Positions 1 to 8,531 of a stretch of 64,000 bases of DNA are shown piece after piece. How positions within the stretch are numbered: the first letter of the stretch is position 1; each line of letters opens with the position of its first letter. Below the pieces are notes generated by a model. That model had not been told where the DNA came from. It ran no database searches and saw only the letters and a list, made by a program, of their open reading frames with translations. The stretch comes from Sanguibacter gelidistatuariae (GTDB lineage Bacteria > Actinomycetota > Actinomycetes > Actinomycetales > Cellulomonadaceae), in NCBI RefSeq assembly GCF_900096585.1, contig NZ_FMYH01000011.1, positions 26,663 to 90,662 of the forward strand, read 5' to 3'. A program made the translations under genes and the position numbers.

Positions 1-2
1 TC

Positions 3-158
3 GCCCTCGCCGCCGGCGAGGTCACCTCAGCGGCGTGCGCGCTCGGCATCCTCCACGTCGTACGACGTCGAACGACCGGGATCACCGGGAAGTCCGAGCC
101 GTGGACTGTCACTCGTGACGAAGACGCTCCCACGGCCGATAGAGAGTGGTCGCTGTGA
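3..158 (+). CDS. C-terminal end of an unidentified, probably membrane, protein (partial)
   Basis: A frame open from the window edge ends at TGA 156-158 and gives the last 51 residues of a protein. The visible part starts with an Ala/Leu/Val-rich hydrophobic stretch, followed by three consecutive arginines and a charged tail ending in REWSL. That pattern suits a last membrane helix followed by a cytoplasmic tail. It converges on the NlpC/P60 gene and is followed by a perfect palindrome. No family can be named from so little sequence, and the reading frame is supported only by its composition and the plausible 3' end. Confidence 0.4.
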   Translation, partial: ALAAGEVTSAACALGILHVVRRRTTGITGKSEPWTVTRDEDAPTADREWSL

Positions 159-188
159 GTTCTCTGTCGACTGGAACAGTGCTTGGAG

Positions 189-208
189 TCGCCGGCGGCC
201 GCCGGCGA
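189..208. terminator. GC-rich palindrome between convergent genes
   Basis: A perfect 20-base palindrome (arms TCGCCGGCGG and CCGCCGGCGA) lies between the stop at 158 on the plus strand and the stop at 228 on the minus strand. It could act as a bidirectional terminator. There is no clear T-run on either side, so the role rests on position and symmetry. Confidence 0.45.
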
Positions 209-227
209 GGCGCCTGCGCGCTCTTTC

Positions 228-1028
228 CTAGGTCATTCGCACGAAGGTCGGGTTGGACTGCCAGATCTCGCGGAACTGGATGGTCGTCCCGGGCAGGGAT
301 GAGTCGATCATCGTGTTGCCGCCGGCGTAGATCCCGATGTGGCCGGGGGAGAAGATGAGGTCTCCGGGCTGCGCCTGGTCTCGCGAAACTACCGTGCCCG
401 CTGCTCGCTGCTCCCCTGAGGTGCGAGGGATGGCGATACCGACCTGGGCATAGACGTAGGAGGTGAAGCCGGAGCAGTCGAATCCGCTGGGGGTGGACCC
501 TCCCCAGACATAGGGGACCCCGATGTAGCGGCTGGCCGCTTCGATGATCGCACTTCCTGATGCCGAGGCGGGAAGGGACACCTCTGCTGAGGCATCTGTT
601 GGCGAGATCGCGGTCGAGCTCGATCCAGACGGGGTCGCGGTGCGTTCGGCCGCACGTGAGGTGGCGGGTGAGGCCCGGGCAGGCTCGGGCACCGGCTCGG
701 GTGCGGGTGTGACTGAGACGGCGGTGAGTTCGACGGTCCACGATGCGTCTGGGGCCACGGTGACGGCGGGTGCGAGATCCAGTGCCTCCCGTGCTTGGGC
801 AGTCAACGCGTCGACGTCCGCGGTATTGACGGCCGAGTCGGTGACGGGTGCTGCTGAGGCGGGTGCTCCGCCTAGCAGCGAGACGAATAGTCCCGAGGAT
901 GCCGCAGCAATCACCGTTCGGCGACGTACGGCGGCCACGTTCTCGGAGGTGCTGAGAACTAGCGCTGTCAAGGGCGTGATGGGGCGCCGGGCTGCACGAT
1001 GGCGGGCAGGGGTTACCTGAGTCTTCAA
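228..1028 (-). CDS. secreted NlpC/P60 cell-wall endopeptidase
   Basis: Predicted peptidoglycan peptidase acting outside the cell. With the start chosen here the protein has 266 residues: a basic N-terminus, a hydrophobic signal segment (TVIAAASSGLFVSLLGG, cleavage near APASAAP), a Pro/Ala/Ser/Thr-rich linker, and a C-terminal NlpC/P60 domain. The catalytic Cys is in FDCSGF (about residue 185) and the His in PGHIGIY (about 230). I chose the TTG at 1028-1026 because GGAG (1038-1035) sits six bases upstream; the ATG at 1040 has no ribosome site, and starts further upstream lie inside the riboswitch. There is no separate N-terminal binding domain, so the linker may simply reach across the wall. 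Expression is probably set by the c-di-AMP riboswitch immediately upstream. Confidence 0.9.
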   Translation of the reverse strand: MKTQVTPARHRAARRPITPLTALVLSTSENVAAVRRRTVIAAASSGLFVSLLGGAPASAAPVTDSAVNTADVDALTAQAREALDLAPAVTVAPDASWTVELTAVSVTPAPEPVPEPARASPATSRAAERTATPSGSSSTAISPTDASAEVSLPASASGSAIIEAASRYIGVPYVWGGSTPSGFDCSGFTSYVYAQVGIAIPRTSGEQRAAGTVVSRDQAQPGDLIFSPGHIGIYAGGNTMIDSSLPGTTIQFREIWQSNPTFVRMT

Positions 1029-1040
1029 GTTTCTCTCCAT

Positions 1041-1200
1041 GACGCCTGCGAGGTTAGCTGTCGGGTTCGGATAGGAGAACACCCGGTCGATGGCCGATAG
1101 GCCATGCGACTTCACCCCAAGGACGCTGAGTTCAGCGTCCACTTCTGGGTCCCCCGTCCCTGCCAACGAGTTCTCGGAAACCTCAAGCGGTGGCAGGGCT
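1041..1200 (-). promoter_or_regulatory. ydaO/yuaA-type c-di-AMP riboswitch
   Basis: On the minus strand the leader of the NlpC/P60 gene carries the hallmarks of the actinobacterial ydaO class: a GGGGGACCC block (1155-1147), a GGGGTGAA block near 1120-1113, and the 3' signature ACCCGACAGCTAACCTCGC with AGGCG following (about 1066-1043). This class binds cyclic di-AMP and, in actinomycetes, commonly precedes genes for wall hydrolases and resuscitation factors, usually switching them off when c-di-AMP is high. The signature is recognised from memory; the exact 5' boundary and pairing were not computed. Confidence 0.85.
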
Positions 1201-1276
1201 AGACGTGCCGCTCAAGCGCTCCACGAGCTTCTTGCCTCTGTGGAGCCTCTCGAACGTACAGCACATGCTGCGGTAT

Positions 1277-1292
1277 GTCACGAAGAGGTAAC
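1277..1292 (-). promoter_or_regulatory. direct repeat GTTAC-N6-GTGAC upstream of the riboswitch
   Basis: Read on the minus strand, two GTNAC half-sites are spaced 11 bases apart (1292-1288 and 1281-1277), about 80 bases upstream of the riboswitch. One-turn direct repeats of this kind are bound by OmpR-family regulators, and MtrA controls wall hydrolase genes in actinomycetes. Assignment to MtrA is inference from gene context. Confidence 0.3.
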
Positions 1293-1430
1293 GAGCCGCT
1301 ACCTGTCGATGGCCCTCGGGCTATGCAGCAGCCCGGTGGATGAGAACGTCGACGACATGCTGGTGGTCGCCGCCCGGCACCGGAAGGTCAGTGTCTGCGT
1401 AGAACTGAGCGGCTAAGTATGGTGGCCATC

Positions 1431-2153
1431 ATGGAACTCAACGCCTCTGTCCGCCGCATTGGCAACGACATCGTCGCCGCCTACCTCGTCGTCACTCCCG
1501 AGGGAGTGACCGTCATCGACGCAGGGCTTGCCGGCCATTGGCACGAGCTGCTCGCCGAACTCACGTCGATGGGGCGCACGCTCGACGACGTCAAAGGCGT
1601 GGTCCTGACACACGGCGATTCTGACCACGTCGGATTCGCCGAACGGCTGCGGCGTGACCACGGGGTTCCCGTCTACGTGCACGCAAGCGATGCCGGCCGG
1701 GCGAAGGGCGGTCCGAAGCCTGCGAACACAAAGCAGTCGATGAGACTGGGTCCATTGCTGGGTTTCATGGCATACGCGCTCCGCAAGGGCGGGATGCGCA
1801 CGGCTTGGCTCACCGAGGTCGTCGAAGTGCACGACGGCGAGACGCTCGACCTTCCAGGCGCCCCCCAGATCATCGGGCTGCCTGGGCATTCCGAGGGCAG
1901 CATCGCGGTCTACGTCCCCGTTGCCGACGCCGTGTTCGTGGGCGACGGCCTCACGACTCGCCACGTGCTCACCGGCAAGAAGGGACCCCAGCCCGCGCCG
2001 TTCACCGACGAACCGGATCGGGCGATCACGTCACTGCGAGGCATCGTGGGCACAGGTGCGAAGTGGGTGCTGCCGGGCCATGGCGCTCCGTGGAGCTCCG
2101 GCGTCGAGGCGGCGGTCGTCGCCGTCGAGACCGCGGCGCGCGCGGCAAAGTAG
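1431..2153 (+). CDS. MBL-fold metallo-hydrolase
   Basis: A 240-residue metallo-beta-lactamase-fold hydrolase, cytoplasmic (no signal peptide). The metal motif reads THGDSDHVG at about residues 60-68. The usual second His of HxHxDH is replaced by Asp, while D65 and H66 are kept. Later metal ligands are visible in LPGHSEGS, VFVGDGL and LPGHGAPW. The family covers thiolesterases, lactonases and phosphodiesterases; the substrate cannot be told. An in-frame ATG at 1419 is possible, but the ATG at 1431 has GGTGG at better spacing. The gene stands alone, divergent from the NlpC/P60 leader. Confidence 0.85.
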   Translation: MELNASVRRIGNDIVAAYLVVTPEGVTVIDAGLAGHWHELLAELTSMGRTLDDVKGVVLTHGDSDHVGFAERLRRDHGVPVYVHASDAGRAKGGPKPANTKQSMRLGPLLGFMAYALRKGGMRTAWLTEVVEVHDGETLDLPGAPQIIGLPGHSEGSIAVYVPVADAVFVGDGLTTRHVLTGKKGPQPAPFTDEPDRAITSLRGIVGTGAKWVLPGHGAPWSSGVEAAVVAVETAARAAK

Positions 2154-2360
2154 CGATTGCCGGCCGCCCGATGGCTACGTCGGTGAGCCCCGTCGTCGTA
2201 TCTGAGACTGATGCGGTGGGGCCTCCGAGAGCGCGACCAACAGATGGCTTAGGCTTCGAGGCCGGGACGCGCACGAGACCGTTTTCATGAGACTGTCTCC
2301 GCGTGCCCTGCCCTGCCCTGCGCCCGTCCCGGCGAGGACCATCTTTGATCGGAGTCAACA

Positions 2361-3194
2361 ATGGCCAGTCCCGCCAGCGTGCCGCGTCCCGTGCGCATCG
2401 GGGTGCAGATCGCACCTCAACATGCCCCCTACGAGAAGATCCGCGACACGGCCGCGGCTCTGGAAGCCCTCGGCGTCGACATCCTCTTCAACTGGGACCA
2501 CTTCTACCCGCTCTCCGGAGAGCCGGATGGACTGCACTTCGAGTCTTGGACCATGCTCGCAGCGCTCGCTGAGCAGACGAGCAGCGTCGAACTCGGAGCG
2601 CTCGTCAACTGCAACAGCTACCGCAACGCCAACCTGCAGGCCGACATGGCTCGCACGATCGACCACATCAGCGCCAAGGGCGGCACGGGCCGATTCATCT
2701 TCGGAATCGGCTCCGGCTGGTTCGAGCGCGACTACGACGAGTATGGCTACGAGTTCGGAACCGCGGGAGGGCGCCTCGACGCGCTCGCAGCGAGCATGCC
2801 TGTGATCGAAGACCGGTGGAGCCGGCTCAACCCGCCTCCCACCCGCAAGATCCCCGTCCTCATCGGTGGGGGCGGAGAGAAGAAGACGCTGCGGATCGTG
2901 GCGAAGCACGCCGACATCTGGCACAGCTTCAGCGACGCGGCGACCCTCGAGCGCAAGCTCGGCATCCTGGCTGAACACGGACGGGCCGTAGGGCGAGACG
3001 TGGCAGAGATCGAGATCTCGACCGAGATCGGCAAGAGTTCGCCGGCCGACGTCGAATTGCTCCACGACCTCGGCGCGACGATGTTCACGATCGGGATCTC
3101 GGGTCCCGACTATGACATCTCGGGCGTCGAAGACTGGCTCTCGTGGCGTGACGAGAAGAATGCGCACCTCAGTGGGGTGACCGAGACCTCCTGA
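2361..3194 (+). CDS. LLM-class F420-dependent oxidoreductase
   Basis: A 277-residue luciferase-like TIM-barrel protein. It begins with the family pattern VRIGVQIAPQ, keeps the cofactor-loop signature RFIFGIGSGWFERDYDEYG at about residues 112-131, and has the IPVLIGGGGEKKTLRIVAKHAD block that lines the flavin/F420 site. Members of this subfamily usually use deazaflavin F420 as hydride carrier; the substrate is not predictable. Nothing in the flanking genes links it to a pathway, and about 200 bases separate it from the MBL hydrolase upstream, so it may be monocistronic. Confidence 0.85.
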   Translation: MASPASVPRPVRIGVQIAPQHAPYEKIRDTAAALEALGVDILFNWDHFYPLSGEPDGLHFESWTMLAALAEQTSSVELGALVNCNSYRNANLQADMARTIDHISAKGGTGRFIFGIGSGWFERDYDEYGYEFGTAGGRLDALAASMPVIEDRWSRLNPPPTRKIPVLIGGGGEKKTLRIVAKHADIWHSFSDAATLERKLGILAEHGRAVGRDVAEIEISTEIGKSSPADVELLHDLGATMFTIGISGPDYDISGVEDWLSWRDEKNAHLSGVTETS

Positions 3195-3685
3195 GTCCGG
3201 GCTTAGCAGCGACGACGCCCACCCCGGCTAAATTCAGGTGCGCCAGTAGTTGTTGGCTGCGGCGATGGTATGGAACTCGATTGCGATCACCTGGCTGACG
3301 GCGATGAGGCTGTCGGGGCTTGTTGAGTAGTTCGGCCGGCCGCCTTTGAGGGCTCATCAGCGTTGCGGTGGGAGGAGGGGAACGGGCTGCTGGAGCATCT
3401 TGGGGAAGAAGCGGGGCACCGCACGGCCGCGGGCAAGGTCGACCTCCCACGTGCACGCGCACATGCAGCGCGCAAAGAAGTGTCACGCCGCGGCTGGCCG
3501 CTGGCTCGTGCATGGCAGCGTGGGTCGTCGCGCGCCTCCCCATGGGCGACTTGGCACCCACGTGTACGAACGTCACCCAGTCTGTTCGGTATCGTTCGGT
3601 CGACACCAAACGCGCGGCAGACGCGCCCATGCCCCCACCATGTGCACCGCCCCAGCACGACCCGAAGACTTTGGAGAACCACCTG
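3195..3685. other. 491-base intergenic stretch with no convincing gene
   Basis: Open frames on both strands here have unnatural composition (runs of Arg, Ser, His) and no ribosome sites. A short minus-strand frame ending at 3237 reads like a protein C-terminus (IAIEFHTIAAANNYWRT) but is preceded by stops only about 35 codons upstream, so it could be a gene remnant. The 3' end holds the ribosome site GGAG (3673-3676) for the GH3 gene. No clear operator or terminator was seen. Confidence 0.5.
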
Positions 3686-6169
3686 ATGAACTCGGACAGC
3701 ACGACCCCGTCGCTCTCAGCAGGCGAGCAGGAGCTGGCGCAGGCGTCCACCGGCCTGGTCGACACCGACACCTTCGTCGACCCTGAGCTCGCCGCGCTAT
3801 GCCGGGAGTCCGCTGCCGACGGGGCGGTCCTGCTCCGCAATGACGAGACCCTCCCGCTGCGGGAGAGCGCGCGTGTCGCGCTCTTCGGGCGGGTCCAGAT
3901 CGACTACTTCGCGGTCGGCTACGGCTCGGGTGGAGACGTCAACGCCCCATACTCCTGGAACCTTCTCGACGCGCTGCGCGACGGCGGCCGGGTCACCGTC
4001 GACGCCGAGCTCGCCGCGACCTACACCCGCTGGTGCGAGGAGAACCCGCCCGACGAGGGCACCTGGGCCAACTGGCCGCGCTACTTCGAGGAGATGCCCC
4101 TTGAGCGCGAGGCCGTCCGGGCCACCGCCGCGCGCACGGACGTCGCCGTCGTCGTCATCGGACGCGCAGCGGGGGAGGCGCGGGAGAACACCCTCGACAA
4201 GGGCAGCTACTACCTCACCGACGACGAGCGCGCGCTCCTCGACTCGGTCACCGCAGAGTTTGTGCACACGGTCGTCGTGCTCGACTGCGGGAATGTCATC
4301 GACCTCGCCTGGCTGGAGGAGTACGGCGACAAGATCTCGTCGGTCCTCTACGCCTGGCAGGGCGGCATGGAGGGCGCGCGGGCCATCGCCGACGTCCTCA
4401 CCGGGGTCCGGGTGCCCGGCGGGCGGCTGACCGACACCATCGCCCGCCACTACGCCGACTACCCGAGCGCGCCGAACTTCGGCGGGCTCGAGCACAACGT
4501 CTACGCCGAGGACATCTACGTCGGCTACCGGTACTTCGAGACCTTCGCCCCCGACGCCGTGCTCTTCCCCTTCGGGTTCGGCCTCGGGTACTCCACGCTC
4601 GACGTCGCGGCCACGGCCGATGTCGGCGACGAGGACGTCACGGTCACCGCGCGCGTGAGCAACGCCGGGACGGAGCACCCGGGGGCCGAGGTCGTCCAGG
4701 TGTACGTCCGGGCGCCCGACGGCCAGCTCGGCAAGCCGGCTCGGTCGCTAGCCACTGTCGCGAAGTCGCGCCAGCTCGCCCCGGGGGAGAGCGAGACGCT
4801 GCACCTGACCTTCCCGATCGCGTCGTTGGCCTCCTACGACGACTCCGGGGTGACCGGTCACCGGTCCGCGTACGTCCTCGAAGCGGGGGAGTACACGGTC
4901 TTCGTCGGCACCGACGTGCGCTCGGCGACGGAGGTCGCATCCTTCGCGCTCGGTGAGCTGCGCGTCGTCGAGCAGCTGAGCGAGGCGTGCGCGCCCGCCA
5001 TCGAGAACGCCTTCCAGCGGATGACGCTCGACCGCGACGACGCCGGTCGCGCCGTCGTCGGCTGGGAGGACGTCCCCACGCGCCAGGCCTCACGGCGCGA
5101 GCGGATCCAGGGACGCCAGGTCCCGGCGCTCGAGCCGACCGGCGACCAGGACATCATGCTCGGCGACGTCGCGGAGGGCGCAGCGACGCTCGACGCGTTC
5201 ATCGCCCAGCTCTCCCACGAGGACCTCGAGGCGCTCACCCGGGGCGACCTCGTCATGGACAGCCCGCTCGGGGCGCCCGGCAACGCCGGCGTGTTCGGCG
5301 GCATCACCGCCTCATTGCGCGCCAAGGGCGTGCCTCCCATCACGACGACGGACGGCCCCTCCGGCATCCGGCTGTCCGCCTACGCTTCGCTCCTGCCGTG
5401 CGGGGCGGCCCTCGCCTCGACGTGGAACGCCCCGCTCGTGCGTCGTCTCGCGGCCCGCCACGGTGCGGAGATGGTCCGCAAGGGCACCCACGTGCTGCTC
5501 AGCCCGGGGATGAACATTCACCGTGATCCCCTGTGCGGGCGCAACTTCGAGTACTTCTCCGAGGACCCGTTGGTCACCGGCCTGATCGCGGCCGCAGTCG
5601 TGGCTGGCGTCCAGGAGGCGGGCGTGGCGGCCTGCCCCAAGCACTTCGCGTGCAACAACCAGGAGACCAACCGGAACCTCAACGACTCGAGGGTCTCCGA
5701 GAGGGCTCTGCGGGAGATCTACCTGCGCGGCTTCCAGATCTGCCTCACCCAGGCGCGCCCGCACACGCTCATGACGTCGTACAACAAGATCAATGGCGTC
5801 TGGTCGCACTACAACGACGAGCTGTGCACGAGGATCCTGCGCGAGGAGTGGGACTTCGAGGGAACGGTCATCACCGACTGGTGGATGCAGCGCGCGGTCG
5901 ACCCGGACTTCCCCGCCGTGTCCGACGACGCCTACCGCGTCCGCGCGCAGGTCGACGTCTTCATGCCCGGCGGCTGGTTGGACCACGCCAGCGGCACCTT
6001 TGACGCGACTGCGGCGTCGTCCCTGCTCGATTCACTCGCCCGCCCGGACGGGATCACCCTCGGTGAGGTCCAGCGCACCGCTCGCACGGTTCTGGAGCTT
6101 GTCCTGGCGCTGCCCACGCTGGGCGAGGAGATCGCCACGAGGTCGCGGGAGGTGCGTAGCCGTACCTGA
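3686..6169 (+). CDS. glycoside hydrolase family 3 with permuted domain order
   Basis: An 827-residue beta-glycosidase-like protein whose GH3 domains are in reversed order. The alpha/beta sandwich domain comes first (GAVLLRN-type motif near residue 46, to about 290), a fibronectin-like domain follows (about 310-395), and the catalytic TIM barrel is last (about 495-800). The barrel shows TTTDGPSGIR, the KHFACNNQETNR substrate loop and the nucleophile in VITDWW (Asp about 731). There is no signal peptide, so it probably acts on imported oligosaccharides. I chose ATG 3686 because GGAG lies nine bases upstream; the frame stays open further 5' but with shadow-like composition. Permuted GH3 enzymes are known from Ruminococcus and Butyrivibrio. 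The precise sugar (gluco-, xylo- or other) is not predictable. Confidence 0.9.
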   Translation: MNSDSTTPSLSAGEQELAQASTGLVDTDTFVDPELAALCRESAADGAVLLRNDETLPLRESARVALFGRVQIDYFAVGYGSGGDVNAPYSWNLLDALRDGGRVTVDAELAATYTRWCEENPPDEGTWANWPRYFEEMPLEREAVRATAARTDVAVVVIGRAAGEARENTLDKGSYYLTDDERALLDSVTAEFVHTVVVLDCGNVIDLAWLEEYGDKISSVLYAWQGGMEGARAIADVLTGVRVPGGRLTDTIARHYADYPSAPNFGGLEHNVYAEDIYVGYRYFETFAPDAVLFPFGFGLGYSTLDVAATADVGDEDVTVTARVSNAGTEHPGAEVVQVYVRAPDGQLGKPARSLATVAKSRQLAPGESETLHLTFPIASLASYDDSGVTGHRSAYVLEAGEYTVFVGTDVRSATEVASFALGELRVVEQLSEACAPAIENAFQRMTLDRDDAGRAVVGWEDVPTRQASRRERIQGRQVPALEPTGDQDIMLGDVAEGAATLDAFIAQLSHEDLEALTRGDLVMDSPLGAPGNAGVFGGITASLRAKGVPPITTTDGPSGIRLSAYASLLPCGAALASTWNAPLVRRLAARHGAEMVRKGTHVLLSPGMNIHRDPLCGRNFEYFSEDPLVTGLIAAAVVAGVQEAGVAACPKHFACNNQETNRNLNDSRVSERALREIYLRGFQICLTQARPHTLMTSYNKINGVWSHYNDELCTRILREEWDFEGTVITDWWMQRAVDPDFPAVSDDAYRVRAQVDVFMPGGWLDHASGTFDATAASSLLDSLARPDGITLGEVQRTARTVLELVLALPTLGEEIATRSREVRSRT

Positions 6170-6209
6170 GGTGCGGGACAAGCCTGCCGGGACTCCGCGC
6201 CCCCTCGAT

Positions 6210-6239
6210 CGGGCCACTGCCGGAAACGGCGGTGGCCCG
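6210..6239. terminator. strong hairpin between convergent GH3 and GMC genes
   Basis: Arms CGGGCCACTGCCG (6210-6222) and CGGCGGTGGCCCG (6227-6239) pair over 13 positions with one G-T wobble around a GAAA tetraloop. It lies between two convergent stops, so it could end transcription from either side. There is no long T-run on the plus strand. Confidence 0.75.
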
Positions 6240-6264
6240 GGGTGTTGCCTGACGAGGCCCTGGG

Positions 6265-7887
6265 TCACCCCCTGTTGACAAGGCGGTCGGCGGCGCGGGC
6301 CGCGACGGCCATGATGGTCAGGGCGGGATTGGCGCTGCCCTGGGTGGGCAGCACACTGCCGTCTGTGATGAGCAGATTGGAGACGGAGAAGCTGCGGCAG
6401 TCCGCGTCGACAACGCCGTGCTGTTCGTCCTCGGCCATGCGTGCTCCGCCGACCAGGTGGGCGTAGCGATCGATGGTGATGACTTCGTCGGCGCCGGCCG
6501 CGGTGAGGATGAGTTCCATCTTCTCCTGCGCAGCTCGCATGAGGGCGCGGTCGTTCTCGCACTGGGAATAGCTGAAGCGGGCCACGGGCAGTCCATGCCG
6601 GTCCTTCTCGTCCGCCAAGGTGACCCGGTTCTCGGCCTGCGGGAGGAACTCGCACAAGGCACCGAGACACGCCCAGTGGACGTAGTCGCTCATGTAGCTG
6701 CGCAGTGCAGTGCCCCAGTGCCCCTGGGCCATGACGTGTTCGGCCCAGGTGATGGGAAGCGGCGACACCGTCTGGATCGAGAAGCCACGCTTGTACGGCT
6801 TCGTCGGGTCGGTTTCGTAGAATTCCTCGCTGCTGACCTCCGGCGGTGGTCCCTTCCACATCCGCACCTCGGCATCGAAGCGTCCGGCCGTCTGTGGTGC
6901 GCCCTGAACCATGAGATAACGGCCGACCTGGTCAAAATCGTTGCAGAGCCCGTCGGGAAACCGTGCCGAGGTGGAGTTGAGCAGCAGGCGCGGTGTTTCG
7001 ATGGAGTAGCCGGCGACGGCGACCATGCGGGCGCGCTGAAAATGGGCCACGCCACGGTGAACGTAGTGCACTCCGGTGGCCTGCCCGGTCCGTTGGTCGA
7101 TGTCGATCCGGGTCACCATGGAATCGGGGCGAATGTCGGCGCCGTGGGCCAAGGCATCGGGGATGTGGGTGATCAGGGGTGATGCCTTGGCGTTGACCTT
7201 GCACCCTTGGAGGCAGAAGCCGCGGTAGATGCAGTGGGGCCGGTTGCCGAATCGGCCGTTGGTGATGGCCACTGGCCCGACCTTGGCCGTGATGCCCAAG
7301 GCTAGGGCCCCACGCAGAAAGAGCTCGCCATTTCCTGACACGGGATGGGGGCGGTGAGGGTAGCCGTGCGGATCACCCCAGGGCCAGCGCTCCCCGGCGA
7401 CGGGGAGTTCTTCCTCGATGTCCTGGTAGTAGTGCTTGAGGTCTTCGTAGTGGAGGGGCCAGTCCGCGCCCACGCCGTCCAAGGTCATGGTGTGGAAGTC
7501 GCTGGGATGGAGCCTGGGCACGTAGCCGGCATAGTGGACCATGGAACCTCCCACGCCACGGCCGGAATTGTTCGAACCCAGTGGTACGGGGTCGGTCCCG
7601 GCGATGACGCGGGGCTCGTTCCAGAACAGGTGGTGGGAGCCGGCCTCATCGCTGACCCAGTCGTGTTCTGGATCCCAGAAGGGGCCGGCATCCATCGCCA
7701 CGGCCCGCCAGCCGGCCCGTGCTAGGCGCTGCAACAGGATGGATCCTCCTGCGCCGCAGCCGACGATGACGATGTCCACTTCGACATCGTCGGCAAAGTG
7801 GCGCATGTGGTCACGTAGGCCGTGGTTGATGCCCGGACCGCTCGGGAGCAACCATGCCGATTCGTTGCGCGAGCGCACTGTACTCAT
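6265..7887 (-). CDS. GMC-type FAD oxidoreductase
   Basis: A 540-residue glucose-methanol-choline family oxidoreductase. The FAD dinucleotide motif IVGCGAGGSI is at about residues 41-50, a second FAD-contact region around SGRGVGGSMVHYAGY, and the C-terminal GMC signature LLITDGSVLPTQGSANPALTIMA closes the FAD fold. These enzymes oxidise sugar or alcohol hydroxyls and pass electrons to a partner chain. It is the last gene of a six-gene unit and overlaps the upstream subunit-3-like gene by ATGA (7884-7887), so the two products are probably partners as in membrane gluconate dehydrogenases. Three cysteines sit in HCIYRGFCLQGCK, a pattern seen in this branch of the family. The true substrate is unknown. 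Confidence 0.9.
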   Translation of the reverse strand: MSTVRSRNESAWLLPSGPGINHGLRDHMRHFADDVEVDIVIVGCGAGGSILLQRLARAGWRAVAMDAGPFWDPEHDWVSDEAGSHHLFWNEPRVIAGTDPVPLGSNNSGRGVGGSMVHYAGYVPRLHPSDFHTMTLDGVGADWPLHYEDLKHYYQDIEEELPVAGERWPWGDPHGYPHRPHPVSGNGELFLRGALALGITAKVGPVAITNGRFGNRPHCIYRGFCLQGCKVNAKASPLITHIPDALAHGADIRPDSMVTRIDIDQRTGQATGVHYVHRGVAHFQRARMVAVAGYSIETPRLLLNSTSARFPDGLCNDFDQVGRYLMVQGAPQTAGRFDAEVRMWKGPPPEVSSEEFYETDPTKPYKRGFSIQTVSPLPITWAEHVMAQGHWGTALRSYMSDYVHWACLGALCEFLPQAENRVTLADEKDRHGLPVARFSYSQCENDRALMRAAQEKMELILTAAGADEVITIDRYAHLVGGARMAEDEQHGVVDADCRSFSVSNLLITDGSVLPTQGSANPALTIMAVAARAADRLVNRG

Positions 7888-8531
7888 CGGTGCCCCTCCT
7901 TCCCTCGCGTCGGGTCATCGGTGGGGTGGGCGTCACGGACTTCGAAGGGCTCGACGGAGTTCAGGCCCATGTTCTTGTAGCCGCGCGGATAGGCCGGCCC
8001 GGCAAAACCGATTTCATCCCAGGCCCAGGGATGGGAGTAGAACGCTGAGCAGGCGTAACGGGTCCACAGGCTCCAGACCTGGGTGGCTGGCATCCCGCGC
8101 CATGGCGTTGGTCCGAGGTTCTGGATGCTCTGCAAGAGCCGTGCCTGCTGCGGCCAGGTTGCTTCGGCCAGGAGGCAGCCGCATCTCATTCGGGCATCCT
8201 CATCCAAGCCAGCGAGCGTGCGGCGCCACGCTTCAGGGTCGATGGGCATGCCCTCGTAGTGCCAGCCGTCGGTATCTTGTCGTGCCAGCCGGGCGTCCAC
8301 CAGAGCAACCACCGGGACACGGGGTTCTTCGTGCTGATCCAACAGCTGATTGAAAAGCGCATCCGCCGTGGCCTCCTCGGCAGGGGTAAAGAAGCGCACA
8401 TCCCCCGGCGGTCCCAGGCGGGCCATGACGACGGCCGAGGTCGTGGTGTCCCAGTGCCTGACTTGGCCGGTGGCGCTCATGCCGGGAAACCGGCCGCCGC
8501 CGTCGCTGGCAGGCAGAGGGAGCGCACTCAT
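7884..8531 (-). CDS. gluconate 2-dehydrogenase subunit 3 family protein
   Basis: A 215-residue protein resembling the small subunit that accompanies GMC flavoproteins in gluconate and fructose dehydrogenases. The recognisable core is FFTPAEEATADALFNQLLDQ near residues 45-65, followed by a DGWHYEGMPIDPEAWRRTL region. I placed the start at 8531, where ATG overlaps the previous stop (8528-8531). No twin-arginine or Sec signal is visible at this start, although the family is often exported through its signal. It overlaps the GMC gene by four bases, which implies coupled translation and a stable complex. Confidence 0.8.
   Translation of the reverse strand: MSALPLPASDGGGRFPGMSATGQVRHWDTTTSAVVMARLGPPGDVRFFTPAEEATADALFNQLLDQHEEPRVPVVALVDARLARQDTDGWHYEGMPIDPEAWRRTLAGLDEDARMRCGCLLAEATWPQQARLLQSIQNLGPTPWRGMPATQVWSLWTRYACSAFYSHPWAWDEIGFAGPAYPRGYKNMGLNSVEPFEVRDAHPTDDPTRGKEGHR

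Noticed and set aside
109..741. 210-codon minus-strand frame overlapping NlpC/P60
   Set aside because: Shadow of the NlpC/P60 gene with Arg/His/Leu-rich composition.
1090..1416. Open frame on the plus strand
   Set aside because: Its first part is the complement of the riboswitch and it has no ribosome site; the C-terminal part reads fairly well, but no family matches.
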